Source of the DNA: Bog-473 sp963800725 | GTDB lineage: Bacteria; Actinomycetota; Acidimicrobiia; Acidimicrobiales; RAAP-2 | Reading direction: 5' to 3' | DNA: 64,000 nucleotides | Assembly (NCBI GenBank): GCA_963800725.1 | Contig: CAWDCE010000021.1 | Span: 1-64,000, forward strand | In this document: in pieces, positions 39,853 through 50,060 of the stretch | Numbering within the stretch: the first letter of the stretch is position 1 | Layout of the letters: every line of letters begins with the position of its first letter | Program-made: the position numbers and the translations under genes | The notes under the pieces: model-generated | What the model was told of the DNA's origin: nothing | Databases searched by the model: none | The model's input: only the letters and a program-made list of their open reading frames with translations

Positions 39853-41274
39853 TCAGGCGGTTGGTTCGGCGGGAGCCTCGGCGGGCGCCTCGGGCGCCGC
39901 GGTCCGCACATCGTCGGTCGCCGAGTCTTCGCTCGGCGCCGCTGCCTCGCCGGCCTCGGCCCCGCCGGACGTGACCTCGACGGCGAAGTCGGCCCAGGCC
40001 GCTTGCGCTTCGGTCTCGGGGGTGAACTCGCCCTCGGCGTAATCGAAGCCGATGTAGTTCCCCTCGTCGTCGTAGGCGTGCTCACCAAAGGCCTCGCGGT
40101 ACTCCTCGGAGACCTCGCCACCTTCAGCGGCCTGCTTGATGGACAGCGAGATGCGGCGGCGCTGCAGGTCGATGTCGATGATCTTGACCCACAATTCTTC
40201 GCCGGGCGTGACCACCTGCTCGGGCAGGTCGACGTGGTGGGCTGCCATCTCCGAGATGTGCACCAGACCTTCGATGCCGTCGCCGACTTGGACGAAGGCG
40301 CCGAAGGGGACCAGCTTGGTGATGCGTCCGTAGACGAGCTGCCCGACCGCGTGGCTGTCGGCGAACTCTTGCCACGGGTCGGACTGGGTCGCCTTGAGCG
40401 AGAGCGAGATGCGCTCCTTGTCGAGATCGACATCGAGCACCTCGACCTCGATTTCGTCGCCGACGGCCACGACCGAGGAGGGGTGGTCGACGTGCTTCCA
40501 GCTGAGCTCGGAGACGTGTACCAGTCCGTCCATGCCGCCAAGGTCGACAAAGGCACCGAAGTTGACCACCGAGGACACGACGCCCTTTCGGCGCTCACCC
40601 GGCTTGAGGTTGGACAAGAAGTCCCCACGCTGTTCTTTCTGGGCCTCTTCGAGCCAGGCCCGGCGCGACAGCACCACGTTGTTGCGGTTGCGGTCGAGCT
40701 CGATGATCTTGGCTTCGATGACCTTGCCGACATAGGGCTGCAGCTCGCGTACCCGTCGCAGTTCCACCAGGGACGCCGGCAGGAAGCCGCGCAATCCAAT
40801 GTCGACGATCAGGCCGCCCTTGACAACCTCGATGACCGGACCCGACACCATCTCGCCGTCGTCCTTCTTCTTTTCGATCGTGGTCCAGGCCCGCTCGTAT
40901 TGGGCCCGCTTCTTGGAAAGGACGAGACGGCCCTCCTTGTCCTCTTTTTGGAGGACCAACGCCTCGATCTCTTCGCCGAGGGTCACGATCTCTTCGGGGT
41001 GGACGTCGTTGCGGATCGACAGCTCGCGGGCGGGGATGACCCCTTCGGACTTAAAGCCAATATCGAGGAGGACCTCGTCGCGGTCGATCTTGACCACGGT
41101 GCCCTTGATCACGTCCCCATCATCGAACTCGATGATGGAATCGCCCATCGCTTGTTCGAGGTCAGAATCGCCGAGATCGTCGTCGACGATGGTGCGGGGG
41201 GTGTAGTTCCCCTCAGCGTCGAAGCTGCCCATGGCTTCGGGGGAGAGAAGGACGGAAGTGCGCACGTCAGACAT
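39853..41274 (-). CDS. rpsA: 30S ribosomal protein S1
   Basis: RNA-binding ribosomal protein that unfolds and docks mRNA. From the ATG at 41274 (MSDVRTSVLLSPEAMG) it has about 473 residues with four S1 domains: GDVIKGTVVKIDRDEVLLDIGFKSEGVIP, then GPVIEVVKGGLIVDIGLRGFLP, GVVSSVVNFGAFVDLGGMDGLVH and GRITKLVPFGAFVQVGDGIEGLVH. A disordered Ala/Glu/Pro-rich C-terminal tail follows, as in other actinobacteria. I rejected a start 22 codons upstream because that extension is Arg/His-rich and the chosen ATG has a GAAAGCGAG site before it. It is downstream of polA and convergent with the ATP-grasp gene, 3 bases apart. Confidence 0.95.
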   Translation of the reverse strand: MSDVRTSVLLSPEAMGSFDAEGNYTPRTIVDDDLGDSDLEQAMGDSIIEFDDGDVIKGTVVKIDRDEVLLDIGFKSEGVIPARELSIRNDVHPEEIVTLGEEIEALVLQKEDKEGRLVLSKKRAQYERAWTTIEKKKDDGEMVSGPVIEVVKGGLIVDIGLRGFLPASLVELRRVRELQPYVGKVIEAKIIELDRNRNNVVLSRRAWLEEAQKEQRGDFLSNLKPGERRKGVVSSVVNFGAFVDLGGMDGLVHVSELSWKHVDHPSSVVAVGDEIEVEVLDVDLDKERISLSLKATQSDPWQEFADSHAVGQLVYGRITKLVPFGAFVQVGDGIEGLVHISEMAAHHVDLPEQVVTPGEELWVKIIDIDLQRRRISLSIKQAAEGGEVSEEYREAFGEHAYDDEGNYIGFDYAEGEFTPETEAQAAWADFAVEVTSGGAEAGEAAAPSEDSATDDVRTAAPEAPAEAPAEPTA

Positions 41275-41378
41275 CAAAAAGCTCGCTTTCAACTGCAGGT
41301 GACCGCGCCGGGGTCGGTGTGAGTCCAATAGGGTGCCCAACTACCGGTGCCAGCGGGCGCACCAGGTTATCAGCCCCC

Positions 41379-44109
41379 TCAGCCTTTGGCCGCCGCCCAG
41401 CTGGTCCCGGTGCCCATCGAAATGGTGAGCGGTACCCGCAACTCGGCCGCCCCGGTCAGGGCTTGTGCCGTCAGATCGCTCACGGCGGCCTCCTCGCCCG
41501 CCGCCACTTCGACAATTACCTCGTCGTGAACCTGGAGGACGAGCCGGCTCGCCAGATTGCCTACTTCGAGGGAGTGGTCCAAGCGGATCAGGGCGAGTTT
41601 GAAAATATCGGCCGCCAACCCCTGGATCCCCGCATTCATGGCTTGGCGCTCGGCGGCCTGGCGGAGCCGGTAGTTCGACGATCCGAGATCAGGCAGGGGC
41701 CGGACCCTCCCAAATGCGGTGACCGTGGCCCCGCGTAGGCGTGCTTCGGCCACTGTGTCGTCCATATAGGCCTTGACGGTGGGAAATGCACCGAAGTAGC
41801 CGTCCATGATGGCGGCGGCCTCTTCGACGGGCACGCCGAGCCGCTGGCTCAGACCGTAGGCCTCCATGCCGTAGGCCAGTCCGTACGAGACCATCTTCGA
41901 ATACTCACGTTGGACATGGGTGACCTCGTCTTCAGTGACCCCAAAGACCCGGGAGGCCACCACACGGTGCACGTCGGCCCCCGTGCTCAGCGCCTCGATC
42001 AGCTGAGGATCCCCCGAGAGATGGGCGATCACCCGAAGCTCCACCTGGTCGTAGTCCGCCACCAAGAACGTGCGGCCCTCAGCTGGCACAAAGGCGCGAC
42101 GGAACTGTTTGCCCAGTTCGGTCCGCACCGGGATGTTGTGCAGGTTGGGGCGATCAGAGCTGATCCGGCCGGTCCTCGCCACCGTCTGGCGGAAGGTGGC
42201 GTGGATGCGGCCGTCCGAAGCCACCTCGGCCAAGAGGTTCTCCCCGTAGGTGGACCGGAGCTTTTCGACCTCGCGATACGACAGCAAGGCGTCGATGATG
42301 GGGTGGGCGTCGCGCAGGCTCTCGAGGGTCTGTGCGTCGGTCGAATAGCCGGTTTTGGTCTTGCGCCCCGGGGTCAGCCCGAGTTCGTCGTAGAGCACGG
42401 TGCGCAGCTGCTTGGTCGAGTTCACGTTGAAGGGATGCCCCGCCAACTCTTGGACCTTGGCCTGGCCCTGCGCGGCGGCTGCGGAGAGTTCGGCGGTGAT
42501 CTGGGTCAGTTCGGCCCGATCCACCCCGATCCCCGCGACCTCCATCTTGGCCAGGACGCGCACCAAGGGGTTTTCGATGTTGTCGTGCAGGGCCACCATC
42601 TCTTCTTCGACCAGTCGCGCCCGATAGCGCCGGGCCAATGCCGCCACCGAGCGGGCCTCGGCCGCCGCCGCCTGGGCCTCACCCAAGGCCACATCGGCGA
42701 GGTCGACCTCGTCGTCGCCCATGCTCATTTGGAGCTGCCCGTCGCTGACCACCAGGTCGTCGAGTTCGTACTCCCCGCTCGAGGCATCGAGCAGATACGC
42801 CGCCACTGCGGTGTCCATAGTGAGCCCGGTGATGTCGATCCCGATCGGCAGCAATGACCGCATGACCTCTTTGACCTGATGCCCGACTACGGGGGCCGCC
42901 AACAAAGTGTTCAGCTTCTTGCGCACCGTGGCCGATGCCAAGACGTCGCCGGGCACCATGACCGCCTCACCATTGTCGGCGGCCAACGCGGAGACCGGCC
43001 AGGTCGCTGCGACCCGGGAGGCCCAGCCAACGGGCAGCGACGCTCACCCCTTTGGTCCCGAGGGTGCCGAGGTCCCCGGTGGCGGCGCGGGCGGTGACGG
43101 GCACCCGAACGTCGTGGGCCAGCGGCTCTTCGTCGCCCAGCGCGTCGGGGGCGGCGACATTGTCGAGCGGTGCGCTTGAGGCACTTGCGCCCGACGCAGG
43201 TTGCCCGAGTGCGCCCGATTTCAACAGCGCTTCGATTCGCTTCCACTGGCCCTTCATCTCGTAGCGGGCGAAGGTCGCTTCGGCCGTGGCCAGATCCCAG
43301 CCTCCGAGCGAGAGGTCACTTACGTCCACATCGAGCGGGACATCGTGGACCAGGGGAATGACTTCGGCGTTCGAGCGCGCCAGGTGCTCGTTGTTGGCCA
43401 GATTCTCCCTCAGCTTGGGCGTCTGCTCATCGAGATGGGCGTAGATCCCATCGAGATCGCCGTACTTGACCAACAGCTTCGCCGCCGTCTTCTCCCCGAC
43501 CCCTGGGACCCCGGGCAGGTTGTCCGACGGATCGCCGCGCAACGAGGCCAACAACACGTACTGCGAGGGCGGCACACCGCAGCGCTCGACGATGCCCGCC
43601 TCGTCATAGAGCGAGTAGTCGCTGACCCCACGGCGGTTGTAGAGGACCCGGACGTAGGGATCCTCGATCAGCTGGAAGCTGTCGCGGTCCCCGGTGACCA
43701 CGACCACCTCGCATTGGCGATCTCTGGCCTCGGTGGCCAAGGTAGCGAGCACGTCGTCGGCTTCGTACCCGGGCGCCTCGACCACGGGAATGGCGAGCGC
43801 CTCCATGACCTCTCGAATCATTTCGAACTGCGGAGGGAGCGCATCGGGCACCTCGGCCCGCCCACCTTTGTAGTCCTCGACCATCTCATCGCGAAATGTC
43901 CCCCCGGGGAGATCGAACGCCACCGCCAAGGCAGCCGGTTGGTGGTCTTTGACGATGTTCGCCACCATTGCGACAAAGCCGTGCAGGGCGTTGGTCACCT
44001 CCCCCGACGAGGTTGAAAGGGTGTCGGGCAGGGCGAAGAAGGCTCGGAAGGCCAGCGACATCCCGTCGAGCAGGAACAGCGGGCCGGAGGGTTGCTCGGT
44101 GGTTGGCAC
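41379..44109 (-). CDS. polA: DNA polymerase I, with one frame break
   Basis: Repair and Okazaki-fragment polymerase. The N-terminal 5' nuclease domain has FLLDGMSLAFRAFFAL, EAPGYEADDVLATLA, VVVTGDRDSFQL and the H3TH segment LRGDPSDNLPGVPGVGEKTAAKLL. The frame breaks near 43000 (RSDLAG to LAADNGEAVMVPGD), likely one extra G. The second part has a degenerate proofreading domain and a complete family A polymerase. Motif A is VADYDQVELRVIAHLSGD; the finger helix is VQREYSKMVSYGLAYGMEAYGLSQRL; motif C is VLQVHDEVIVE. About 909 residues joined. The GTG start directly abuts the pdtaR stop. Confidence 0.94.
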
Positions 44110-44706
44110 CTAGGGCGCGAGGGTGCCGTCGACGATCTGCTGGGCCACGTCGCGCATGCGTATCCGATTTGTCATGGCGGTGTGCTGGATGAAACTGAAA
44201 GCTTCTTCTTCGGGCAGATCGTTTCGGTCCATCAAGAGGGTCTTGGCCTGGTCGACGACACGGCGGGTGGCGATCTTGTCCTCTGACCCTTGGGCCCCAC
44301 TCTCGGCATCGATGGCCCATTCCTGGCGGGCCTTGGCCAAGACGTCGGCGATGGCGGGGAGCAGTTCTCGGGGCTGGAATGGCTTGACCAGGTAGGCAGC
44401 GACCCCTGAGTCGCGGGCCTCTTCGATCAGGTCGCGTTGGCTGAATGCCGTCATCAACAACACAGCGACTTGATGGTTCGACGTGATCTCTCGTGCGGCC
44501 CGCAGTCCATCCATCCCGGGCATCTTGATGTCGAGGATCGCCAGGTCCGGCTGGTGTTCGGCGACCAGCGCCACGGCTTCATCACCGCGACCGGTTTCGC
44601 CGACCACTTCGTAGCCCGCGCTGGTCAAGATCTCCTTGAGGTCCAAACGGATGATCGCCTCGTCTTCTGCAATGACCACCCGGGCGAGCGTCTTGGTGGC
44701 CTTCAC
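44110..44706 (-). CDS. pdtaR: ANTAR-domain response regulator, PdtaR type
   Basis: Two-domain regulator of 198 residues. The receiver domain has VVIAEDEAIIRLDLKEIL, the phospho-acceptor Asp in LAILDIKMPGMDG near residue 58, and YLVKPFQP near residue 107. The C-terminal ANTAR helix bundle (ATRRVVDQAKTLLMDRNDL to DVAQQIVDG) binds paired RNA hairpins to cause antitermination or translation control. In mycobacteria its partner is the histidine kinase PdtaS, which is not in this window. Start overlaps the coiled-coil gene stop; stop abuts polA, matching the conserved pdtaR-polA-rpsA neighbourhood. Confidence 0.95.
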   Translation of the reverse strand: MKATKTLARVVIAEDEAIIRLDLKEILTSAGYEVVGETGRGDEAVALVAEHQPDLAILDIKMPGMDGLRAAREITSNHQVAVLLMTAFSQRDLIEEARDSGVAAYLVKPFQPRELLPAIADVLAKARQEWAIDAESGAQGSEDKIATRRVVDQAKTLLMDRNDLPEEEAFSFIQHTAMTNRIRMRDVAQQIVDGTLAP

Positions 44707-44996
44707 GAACGCCCCGATCCAACAGCGGCCAGCAGCTCGTCTTGGCGGCGTTCGAGATCTTGGACCGCCTTGGCCTGGGCGGCCCGGGCCTTGACCATGG
44801 CGTCGGCGTGGCGCTTGGCCTCGCTGTGCTCATGTGCGGCCAGGGGCGTCTCTGACACCAAAGAGCGGACACGGGCCTCGTCGGCCGATTCGAGGACGAC
44901 CTCGAGCTGTTCATCGAGCACGGCTAATTCCTCCCGGGCGCGCACCAGCCTCGTGTGGACATCTCGTATCCGACGTTCGAGAAGGGCGCGTTGCAT
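44703..44996 (-). CDS. Coiled-coil protein upstream of pdtaR
   Basis: A 97-residue, almost entirely helical and charged protein (RLVRAREELAVLDEQLEVVLE in the middle, AKAVQDLERRQDELL near the end). No signal or membrane segment. ATGA overlap with pdtaR indicates coupled translation. Small coiled-coil proteins at this site occur in related actinobacteria, but I know of no assigned function. It may be an RNA- or regulator-associated helper; that is only inference from coupling. Confidence 0.75.
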   Translation of the reverse strand: MQRALLERRIRDVHTRLVRAREELAVLDEQLEVVLESADEARVRSLVSETPLAAHEHSEAKRHADAMVKARAAQAKAVQDLERRQDELLAAVGSGRS

Positions 44997-45002
44997 GGAG
45001 CG

Positions 45003-46181
45003 TCAAGTGTACGCGGCGGGGAACCACCGACGCTGCGCCCCCAAATCCTCCAATACACCCTGGTCGGGAGGTCGTCCGACACCGGGCTCGGAAGTGACCT
45101 CGACCCACCCCCGCTGCACGCGGGGATATCCGCACGGATCCACGGCGAGATAGTCCCCGGGTCACCGAGGTCACCGACCAATCCGGTGGCCAGTTCACCC
45201 AGATGCGCCGCCAGGGCAAGATTGGCGGCCCGGCCAAGCCCGGCTTCGAAGAACCCTCCGACGAACACCATGACCCCTGCGGCCATGCACTCGGCGTGCG
45301 CCTGACGGGTCGCCCCAATTCCCCCGAGACGCCCAGGTTTGAGACAAGCGATGTCGAGTGCGTGGTCACGTACCGCGTGACGGACGCGCTGGGGTGACGA
45401 CAATGACTCGTCCAAGCACACCGGGACGCCCGGGCCCAGTCGCTCTCGCAAGAGGTGGTGCGCAACCAAGTCACCGGGTGCGAGCGGTTGTTCGACGCAC
45501 ACGATTCCAAATTCGAGCCAAGTCCGCCAACCGATCAGCCCGCGCCGGGTCAGCGATCGGTGCGTCGAGGGCGTAGGAGCCATTGGCATCGACCTGGATA
45601 CTCAAGTCTGGATGGTCGGCGCGAATCGCCGCCACCACCTCGATGTCCCAGCGCGGAGCGATCTTGATTCGCACCCGCATCGAGCCCCGGGCGACCTCGT
45701 CGTTGACCGCGCGGCGCAACGCATCGAGGTCGCCGCCCGCGGGGATGCCGAGCGCGGCACCGACGGGAACGCTGCGAAAGCCCGCACCGACACCGAGGCA
45801 GGTGGCGAGCGACTCCCCCGCTGCTCGCAACTCGGCGTCGATCACCGCCATTTCGAGCACCGAGGCCATCATGCGGTCCACCGGCGAGGTCGAAAAGAGC
45901 TGGGCCACCTCAATGCCGTGGGGAAGGTGGCCAGACCGTGCCGCACTCGCCTCAATCAGCCGGCCCGCACCACGCTGCGTGATGGCCAACTCCGCCTGAT
46001 CGGCCGACGGGTCCACCAGTGTCCCGTCACTCATGGCCGCGCATTCTCCCCACCCCTCGCCCTCATCGGTCTCGATCCGGACGAAAAGAAGCGTGCGGCG
46101 GCGATGTACCCCGGCCGCTGTCGCAATCGGGGAGCGAAACGGAATCTCCACGCGAATCGGTTCGACCCCGATCAGTTTCAC
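45003..46181 (-). CDS. menC: o-Succinylbenzoate synthase (enolase superfamily), with two frame breaks
   Basis: Dehydratase of menaquinone synthesis, or a related N-acylamino-acid racemase. The capping domain begins MKLIGVEPIRVEIPFRSP and includes EGEGWGECAAMSDG. The barrel has the catalytic Lys motif RVRIKIAP, first metal ligand in QVDANGSYAL, CVEQPLAPGD with the second ligand, VCLDESLSS with the third, CLKPGRLGG with the second Lys, and GGFFEAGLGRAANLALAA typical of actinobacterial MenC. Frame breaks near 45525 and 45160 (a GGGG run) separate the three pieces. The last frame gives DYLAVDPCGYPRVQRGWV and stops at 45003. About 392 residues joined. No other men genes in the window. Confidence 0.85.
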
Positions 46182-46250
46182 CGCCGGTTACTCCTTGCTC
46201 GAGGTGCCATCCCCTCAACCTAGATCGCGCCTTGTAGGATGCCCGTTCCG

Positions 46251-46337
46251 GCCCGGATGGCGGAATCGGCAGACGCGGCGGCCTCAAAAGCCGTTGTTCG
46301 AAAGGACGTGCGGGTTCAAGTCCCGCTCCGGGCACCA
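46251..46337 (+). tRNA. tRNA-Leu (anticodon CAA), CCA encoded
   Basis: Type II tRNA: acceptor GCCCGGA / TCCGGGC, D arm GCGGAATCGGCAGACGC, anticodon loop CTCAAAA giving CAA, long variable arm TTGTTCGAAAGGACGT and T arm GCGGGTTCAAGTCCCGC. The discriminator is A and CCA (46335-46337) is encoded, unlike the tRNA-Leu(GAG) in this window. It marks the left edge of the less GC-rich island. Confidence 0.96.
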
Positions 46338-46809
46338 TGGGGCTCCCGAGAGGTCTCGGGAGCTGATAAAGACAAGACCCCTTTCTGTGTGGGGAATCCC
46401 TCACGTCGCGACGATACGGCCAGCTCAGCCCCGAGTTGCACCCGCTCATTCCAGGAGCGTTTCGACAAAGTTCCAAATGTCCATTGATTGGTGACGGCAC
46501 CCGAGATCAGGGCGCGATGAACCCCCGATTTGGCCAATTCGACCCGACTGACTCGTGGTGTTGATCGATCAGCTGAACATTCTGGGGAATCCATTGAGTA
46601 CAGGGCGTTCTTCGACGGTGCCATTGATCCGCTGAAAAGGAAGGGGGCTTCGAGAAACCCGACGCACACTTCGCCCGCGAGAGTTTCCACAGATCGTCCT
46701 GGTGAACCAGCTTGGGGACAACCGCAGTCAGGCGATCGTGATGACGGACCGTGCCATTGAGCGAAGCACCCTTTCCCAACGTGCATATCGCTTCGCATCG
46801 TCCTCCCAT
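46338..46809. other. Intergenic stretch after tRNA-Leu(CAA)
   Basis: About 470 bases with no gene I can support. It starts with a strong hairpin (46342-46363) right after the tRNA. The remaining open frames on both strands are short and show no family features. The composition is already less GC-rich than the core to the left, so this may be the scar at the edge of an acquired island. Confidence 0.4.
46342..46363 (+). terminator. Hairpin 3' of tRNA-Leu(CAA)
   Basis: GCTCCCGAGA and TCTCGGGAGC form a perfect 10-bp stem around a 2-base loop, five bases after the CCA end. It lacks a strong T run, so it is either a weak terminator or an RNA 3'-processing structure. Confidence 0.6.
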
Positions 46810-49288
46810 CTAGTTGGCCTTGGCGGCCGTGCCCTCGACAAGTTGAGCACCCCGATCGCTGTCGACTTCGAATGGCGCGGGCACCGGTCTGATCAGTCCA
46901 CGAGTCACTAAGCCCCATCTCTCCTCTGCCCAAACGAGGATCGGTGGAAGGGCGATCAGCGCACTGGCCAGCGCGACGACCACGTTGCACGCCATAACGA
47001 TGCCGAACCCTCGCAGCATGGGCATTGACGACGTTGCGATGACGGCAATCCCGGCGGTGGCGGTCATCGCTGACACGAGAAAGGCGCGGCCGGTTCGACT
47101 TGCGGTCACCGTCATAGCTTCACGGGCGGAATGTCCGCGATTCCTCTCTTCGACGAATCTCAAGAGAATGAGCGAGGTGAATTCGGTGCAGATCGCCACT
47201 ACGAGAGGTCCGCTCACTGCCGTCAGAGGACTCAGGGTGACACCAAGGGCTAGTGCAGAGCAGCGTGACGGCTCCCACGGCGACGAGGACGGGGATAAGC
47301 GACAACAGCGATCGGACGATGCTGCGGAGTCGAACTGCGAGGAACGCCCCAACGAACAGCAATGCGAGATAGGTCAAGAGGGAACGCGAACGCAGCCAGA
47401 TTCTCGAGGAGCCCCACGCTGACCACTCCGATGCCACCTGGTGCCACGGCGATGCCGCGAGGCGGTGGGGCGTCGAAGGACAGATTCTGGATGATCGGTT
47501 CCAATCGGGCGAAGTCGTTCGTCCTCGACAACAAGGTCACATTGAGGGAGCTGCCATTCGTCCCCACCATCTGGCGTTGGAGTGACACGGGAGCGAGGTC
47601 ATAGAACTGCTTGATCTCTGACGGCGTGGGTGGCACGACATCGGCACCCGCAATGGTCAGGAAATCATCGGTGCTCGAAATCAATCCGGCTCCTGGAGAC
47701 AGGATCGAACCGTATTTGTCCTTCTCCACCTCGGTTAGATGCGTCACGTAGTCGATCGTTCTCTTAGAAAATGGCGCTCGGCTGTTGACGATGATGGCGA
47801 TCTGATTATCTGACCCGGTCACCGATTGCAGCTCTTCGATCTGCTTGACTGCGGAAGAACTCGGGTTGAGCCACTTGATGGGGTTGGGCTGAACGACCAG
47901 CTTCCCCTCGAGGCCGACTCCGGCGACAAACACGAGCCCAGCGAGAAGAATCGCAGGGACCGCCGCCCTCGAAGGGAGGCCACTCAATTTCGACCGCGGT
48001 GCGACTGAGTATTCCAGAGCTCAGATGCTTCACTCTCGTGGGCGATCGATATTCACGAATGCCGAGGACCGCAAGCGTCAACAACAAACTGCAGGCGCAA
48101 AGCGCGATGATTCCGACAACCATCAAAGAGCCGAATTGACGTACCGCGGGCACCTTGGCGAACCACAGCGCCATCAGCGCAAAGACGGCATCGAATGTGA
48201 CGATGAGCAAGGCCGGGCCGAGTCCGCGGGCGGCAGACTGAATCGGGTGGGGGGCCCGATTTAATTCGACCTCCTCCTCGATCCTCGCGTGCATCTGGAT
48301 CGAATAGTCCAAGCCGACGCCCATGAGGACCGGTATTGCCGTGAGTGTGGCAAACGTCAAGGGGATGCCCAGGTAACCCACTAGGCCAAATGCCCAGATC
48401 ATGCCGATACCCAAAATGACGAACGGCAGCAATCTCCATCTGACTCGAAACGCGAGGAGCAGTATGAGAGCCATGCACAACGCCGCGATAGCCACGAGTT
48501 CCCGGAGGCCGCTGCGTATGTAGTCGCTCACATCCTTCTCAATCTCGGGGACACCGGTCGTGAGCGTCGCTGCATTCTGGTAGCGGGCCGAACCGGTGAT
48601 GGTCTGCACTCTGGCCGCTGCGGCGAGCTCTTGATTGAACGACAGGTTCGGTCGCAAGAGGACCGCCATCAAGGCATGGTGTTCGTCTGGAATGAAGTCG
48701 GTGACGGCTGAACGAAGGCGTCCGTCGGGCTCATGGAGGATGAAGTGCATCCATTGTGGATTTGCGAGCACTTCTTGCGAAGGGGTGAATTTTCCGATCA
48801 GTCGGGACTCGGCCAGGAGGTACCTCAGCCGAACCGCCTTGGAGACGGGATTGTGATCCCTCCCATAAGCCGAGAGCATCATTTCGCGCGGCCACACTTG
48901 TTGAAACGCTCGGCCCCTTGCGGAGCGTCGAAGAGAAATTCAGCGCGGTCAGAGGCGAGATCACGTCGTACACGTCGGGGTCACGGGACAAAGCGGCATC
49001 TACTTTGCTCATCACCACCTGGTTGTGCGGAGTGAGGAGGTTGTCGACGGAGGCGCCGTTGCGCATAGTGAAGAGAATGGCGATCGGATCGCCACCGAAC
49101 AGGGTGCTGTACTCTCGATTGCCGACCGCCGCAGGGTCGTTGTGATTGAGGTAGTCGGCGTTGGTCGTAGAGAACTGGATCTGGCTCAAACCGGCACCCA
49201 GGGCGATGGTCACAGCCAGACCCAAAGACGCGACGAGGCCGGCATGTTTCCCTAGGTTCAAGCCGAGCCATTCCCAGCTTCGACGCAT
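46810..49288 (-). CDS. MMPL-family (RND superfamily) transporter, with about four frame breaks
   Basis: Large export protein of the RND/MMPL type, often moving lipids or hydrophobic compounds. The ATG at 49288 (MRRSWEWLGLNLGKHAG) is followed by a long external loop (FSTTNADYLNHNDPAA, YSTLFGGDPIAILF). Membrane helices include RELVAIAALCMALILLLAF and a VLMGVGLDYSIQMHARIEEE motif, the MMPL helix-4 signature. A second half repeats this with VVAICTEFTSLILLRFVEE and FLVSAMTATAGIAVIA. Breaks lie near 48900, 47985, 47400 and 47260; all pieces belong to one protein of about 825 residues. Many breaks could mean decay, but the contig-wide error pattern makes an intact gene likelier. Divergent from a TetR gene. 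Confidence 0.78.
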
Positions 49289-49301
49289 CTTCCCCCCGTT
49301 T

Positions 49302-49336
49302 GATGCAAAACCTGACAGATGCAAAAATAGCTGTCA
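49302..49336. promoter_or_regulatory. Candidate TetR operator between the MMPL and tetR genes
   Basis: The 84-base gap between the divergent genes holds an inverted repeat TGACAG (49313-49318) and CTGTCA (49331-49336) with 12 bases between, overlapped by two direct copies of GATGCAAAA (49302-49310 and 49318-49326). Position and symmetry fit binding by the adjacent TetR-family protein. Confidence 0.5.
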
Positions 49337-49372
49337 GAGAGGAGGCACGCACTCGGTGATTGGCCTACAGCC

Positions 49373-50038
49373 GTGGTCCCCTTCGTGATTTCGCCCGAAA
49401 CGATTCCGGCACTTCGGGTCGCTCCCAGGACCCGCCACCTGAGCGAACGCCAGCTGGCCTCGAAAGAGTCACTCCTGACCGCTGGCCTGGACATTTTGTG
49501 CGAAGCGGGGTACTCAAACCTCACCCTGCGCGCGGTTGCCTCTCGTGCCGGAGCCACGCACACGACGGCATATACGTACTTCTCTTCAAAGGCCCATCTC
49601 GTCTCAGAAATCTTCTACAGCTTCGTATGCGCTATTCCAGAGGCGGAGCATGATCCGACCGCGCCGGTCTCGTTGCGGGTTGCCGCAACTCTGGGGGACG
49701 CCGCCTGCAGACTGGGAGAGGTCGGCCCATTGGCCCAATCAGGAAACGCGGTGCTCTTGGGGGACGAGCCGGATGTGGTTGAACTACACGCGTTGATCGG
49801 TCTTGAACTTATCCGGCGGATCGAGGTGGCTTCTGGGGACGAAGCCGACCCCGAAATGATTGAGGCGGTCTTCGTGATGTTCATCGGGGCGATGCTTTAC
49901 GCCGCATTCGGAGGATGTCGATTCGACGAAGTCGCCCGCTTCATTGAGTCAGTGACGCGTTCTTTCGAAACGTTGCAGGGATCCTCGGCGAAGAGTTCTG
50001 ACCACGGTCAACAGTCCAGCAAGATCAAACAACAGTGA
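49373..50038 (+). CDS. TetR-family transcriptional regulator
   Basis: A 221-residue one-component repressor. The N-terminal DNA-binding region reads ESLLTAGLDILCEAGYSNLTLRAVASRAGATHTTAYTYFSSKAHLVSEIFY (about residues 31-81), a textbook TetR helix-turn-helix with the TTAYTYF recognition helix. The C-terminal helical domain should bind a small hydrophobic ligand. The GTG at 49373 is the first in-frame start; a later start is possible because the first 25 residues precede the fold. Divergent from the MMPL exporter and followed within about 20 bases by a P450 gene, so it probably controls both. Confidence 0.9.
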   Translation: MVPFVISPETIPALRVAPRTRHLSERQLASKESLLTAGLDILCEAGYSNLTLRAVASRAGATHTTAYTYFSSKAHLVSEIFYSFVCAIPEAEHDPTAPVSLRVAATLGDAACRLGEVGPLAQSGNAVLLGDEPDVVELHALIGLELIRRIEVASGDEADPEMIEAVFVMFIGAMLYAAFGGCRFDEVARFIESVTRSFETLQGSSAKSSDHGQQSSKIKQQ

Positions 50039-50060
50039 GCCAGTGCTAAAAGGGGGAATA

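Noticed and set aside
46338..46809. A degraded transposase between tRNA-Leu(CAA) and the MMPL gene
   Set aside because: None of the short frames shows DDE, HTH or other transposase motifs, and there are no terminal inverted repeats.
46810..49288. Calling the MMPL gene a confirmed pseudogene because of four frame breaks
   Set aside because: Essential genes in the same contig show the same kind of breaks, and all pieces of the transporter are present in order.
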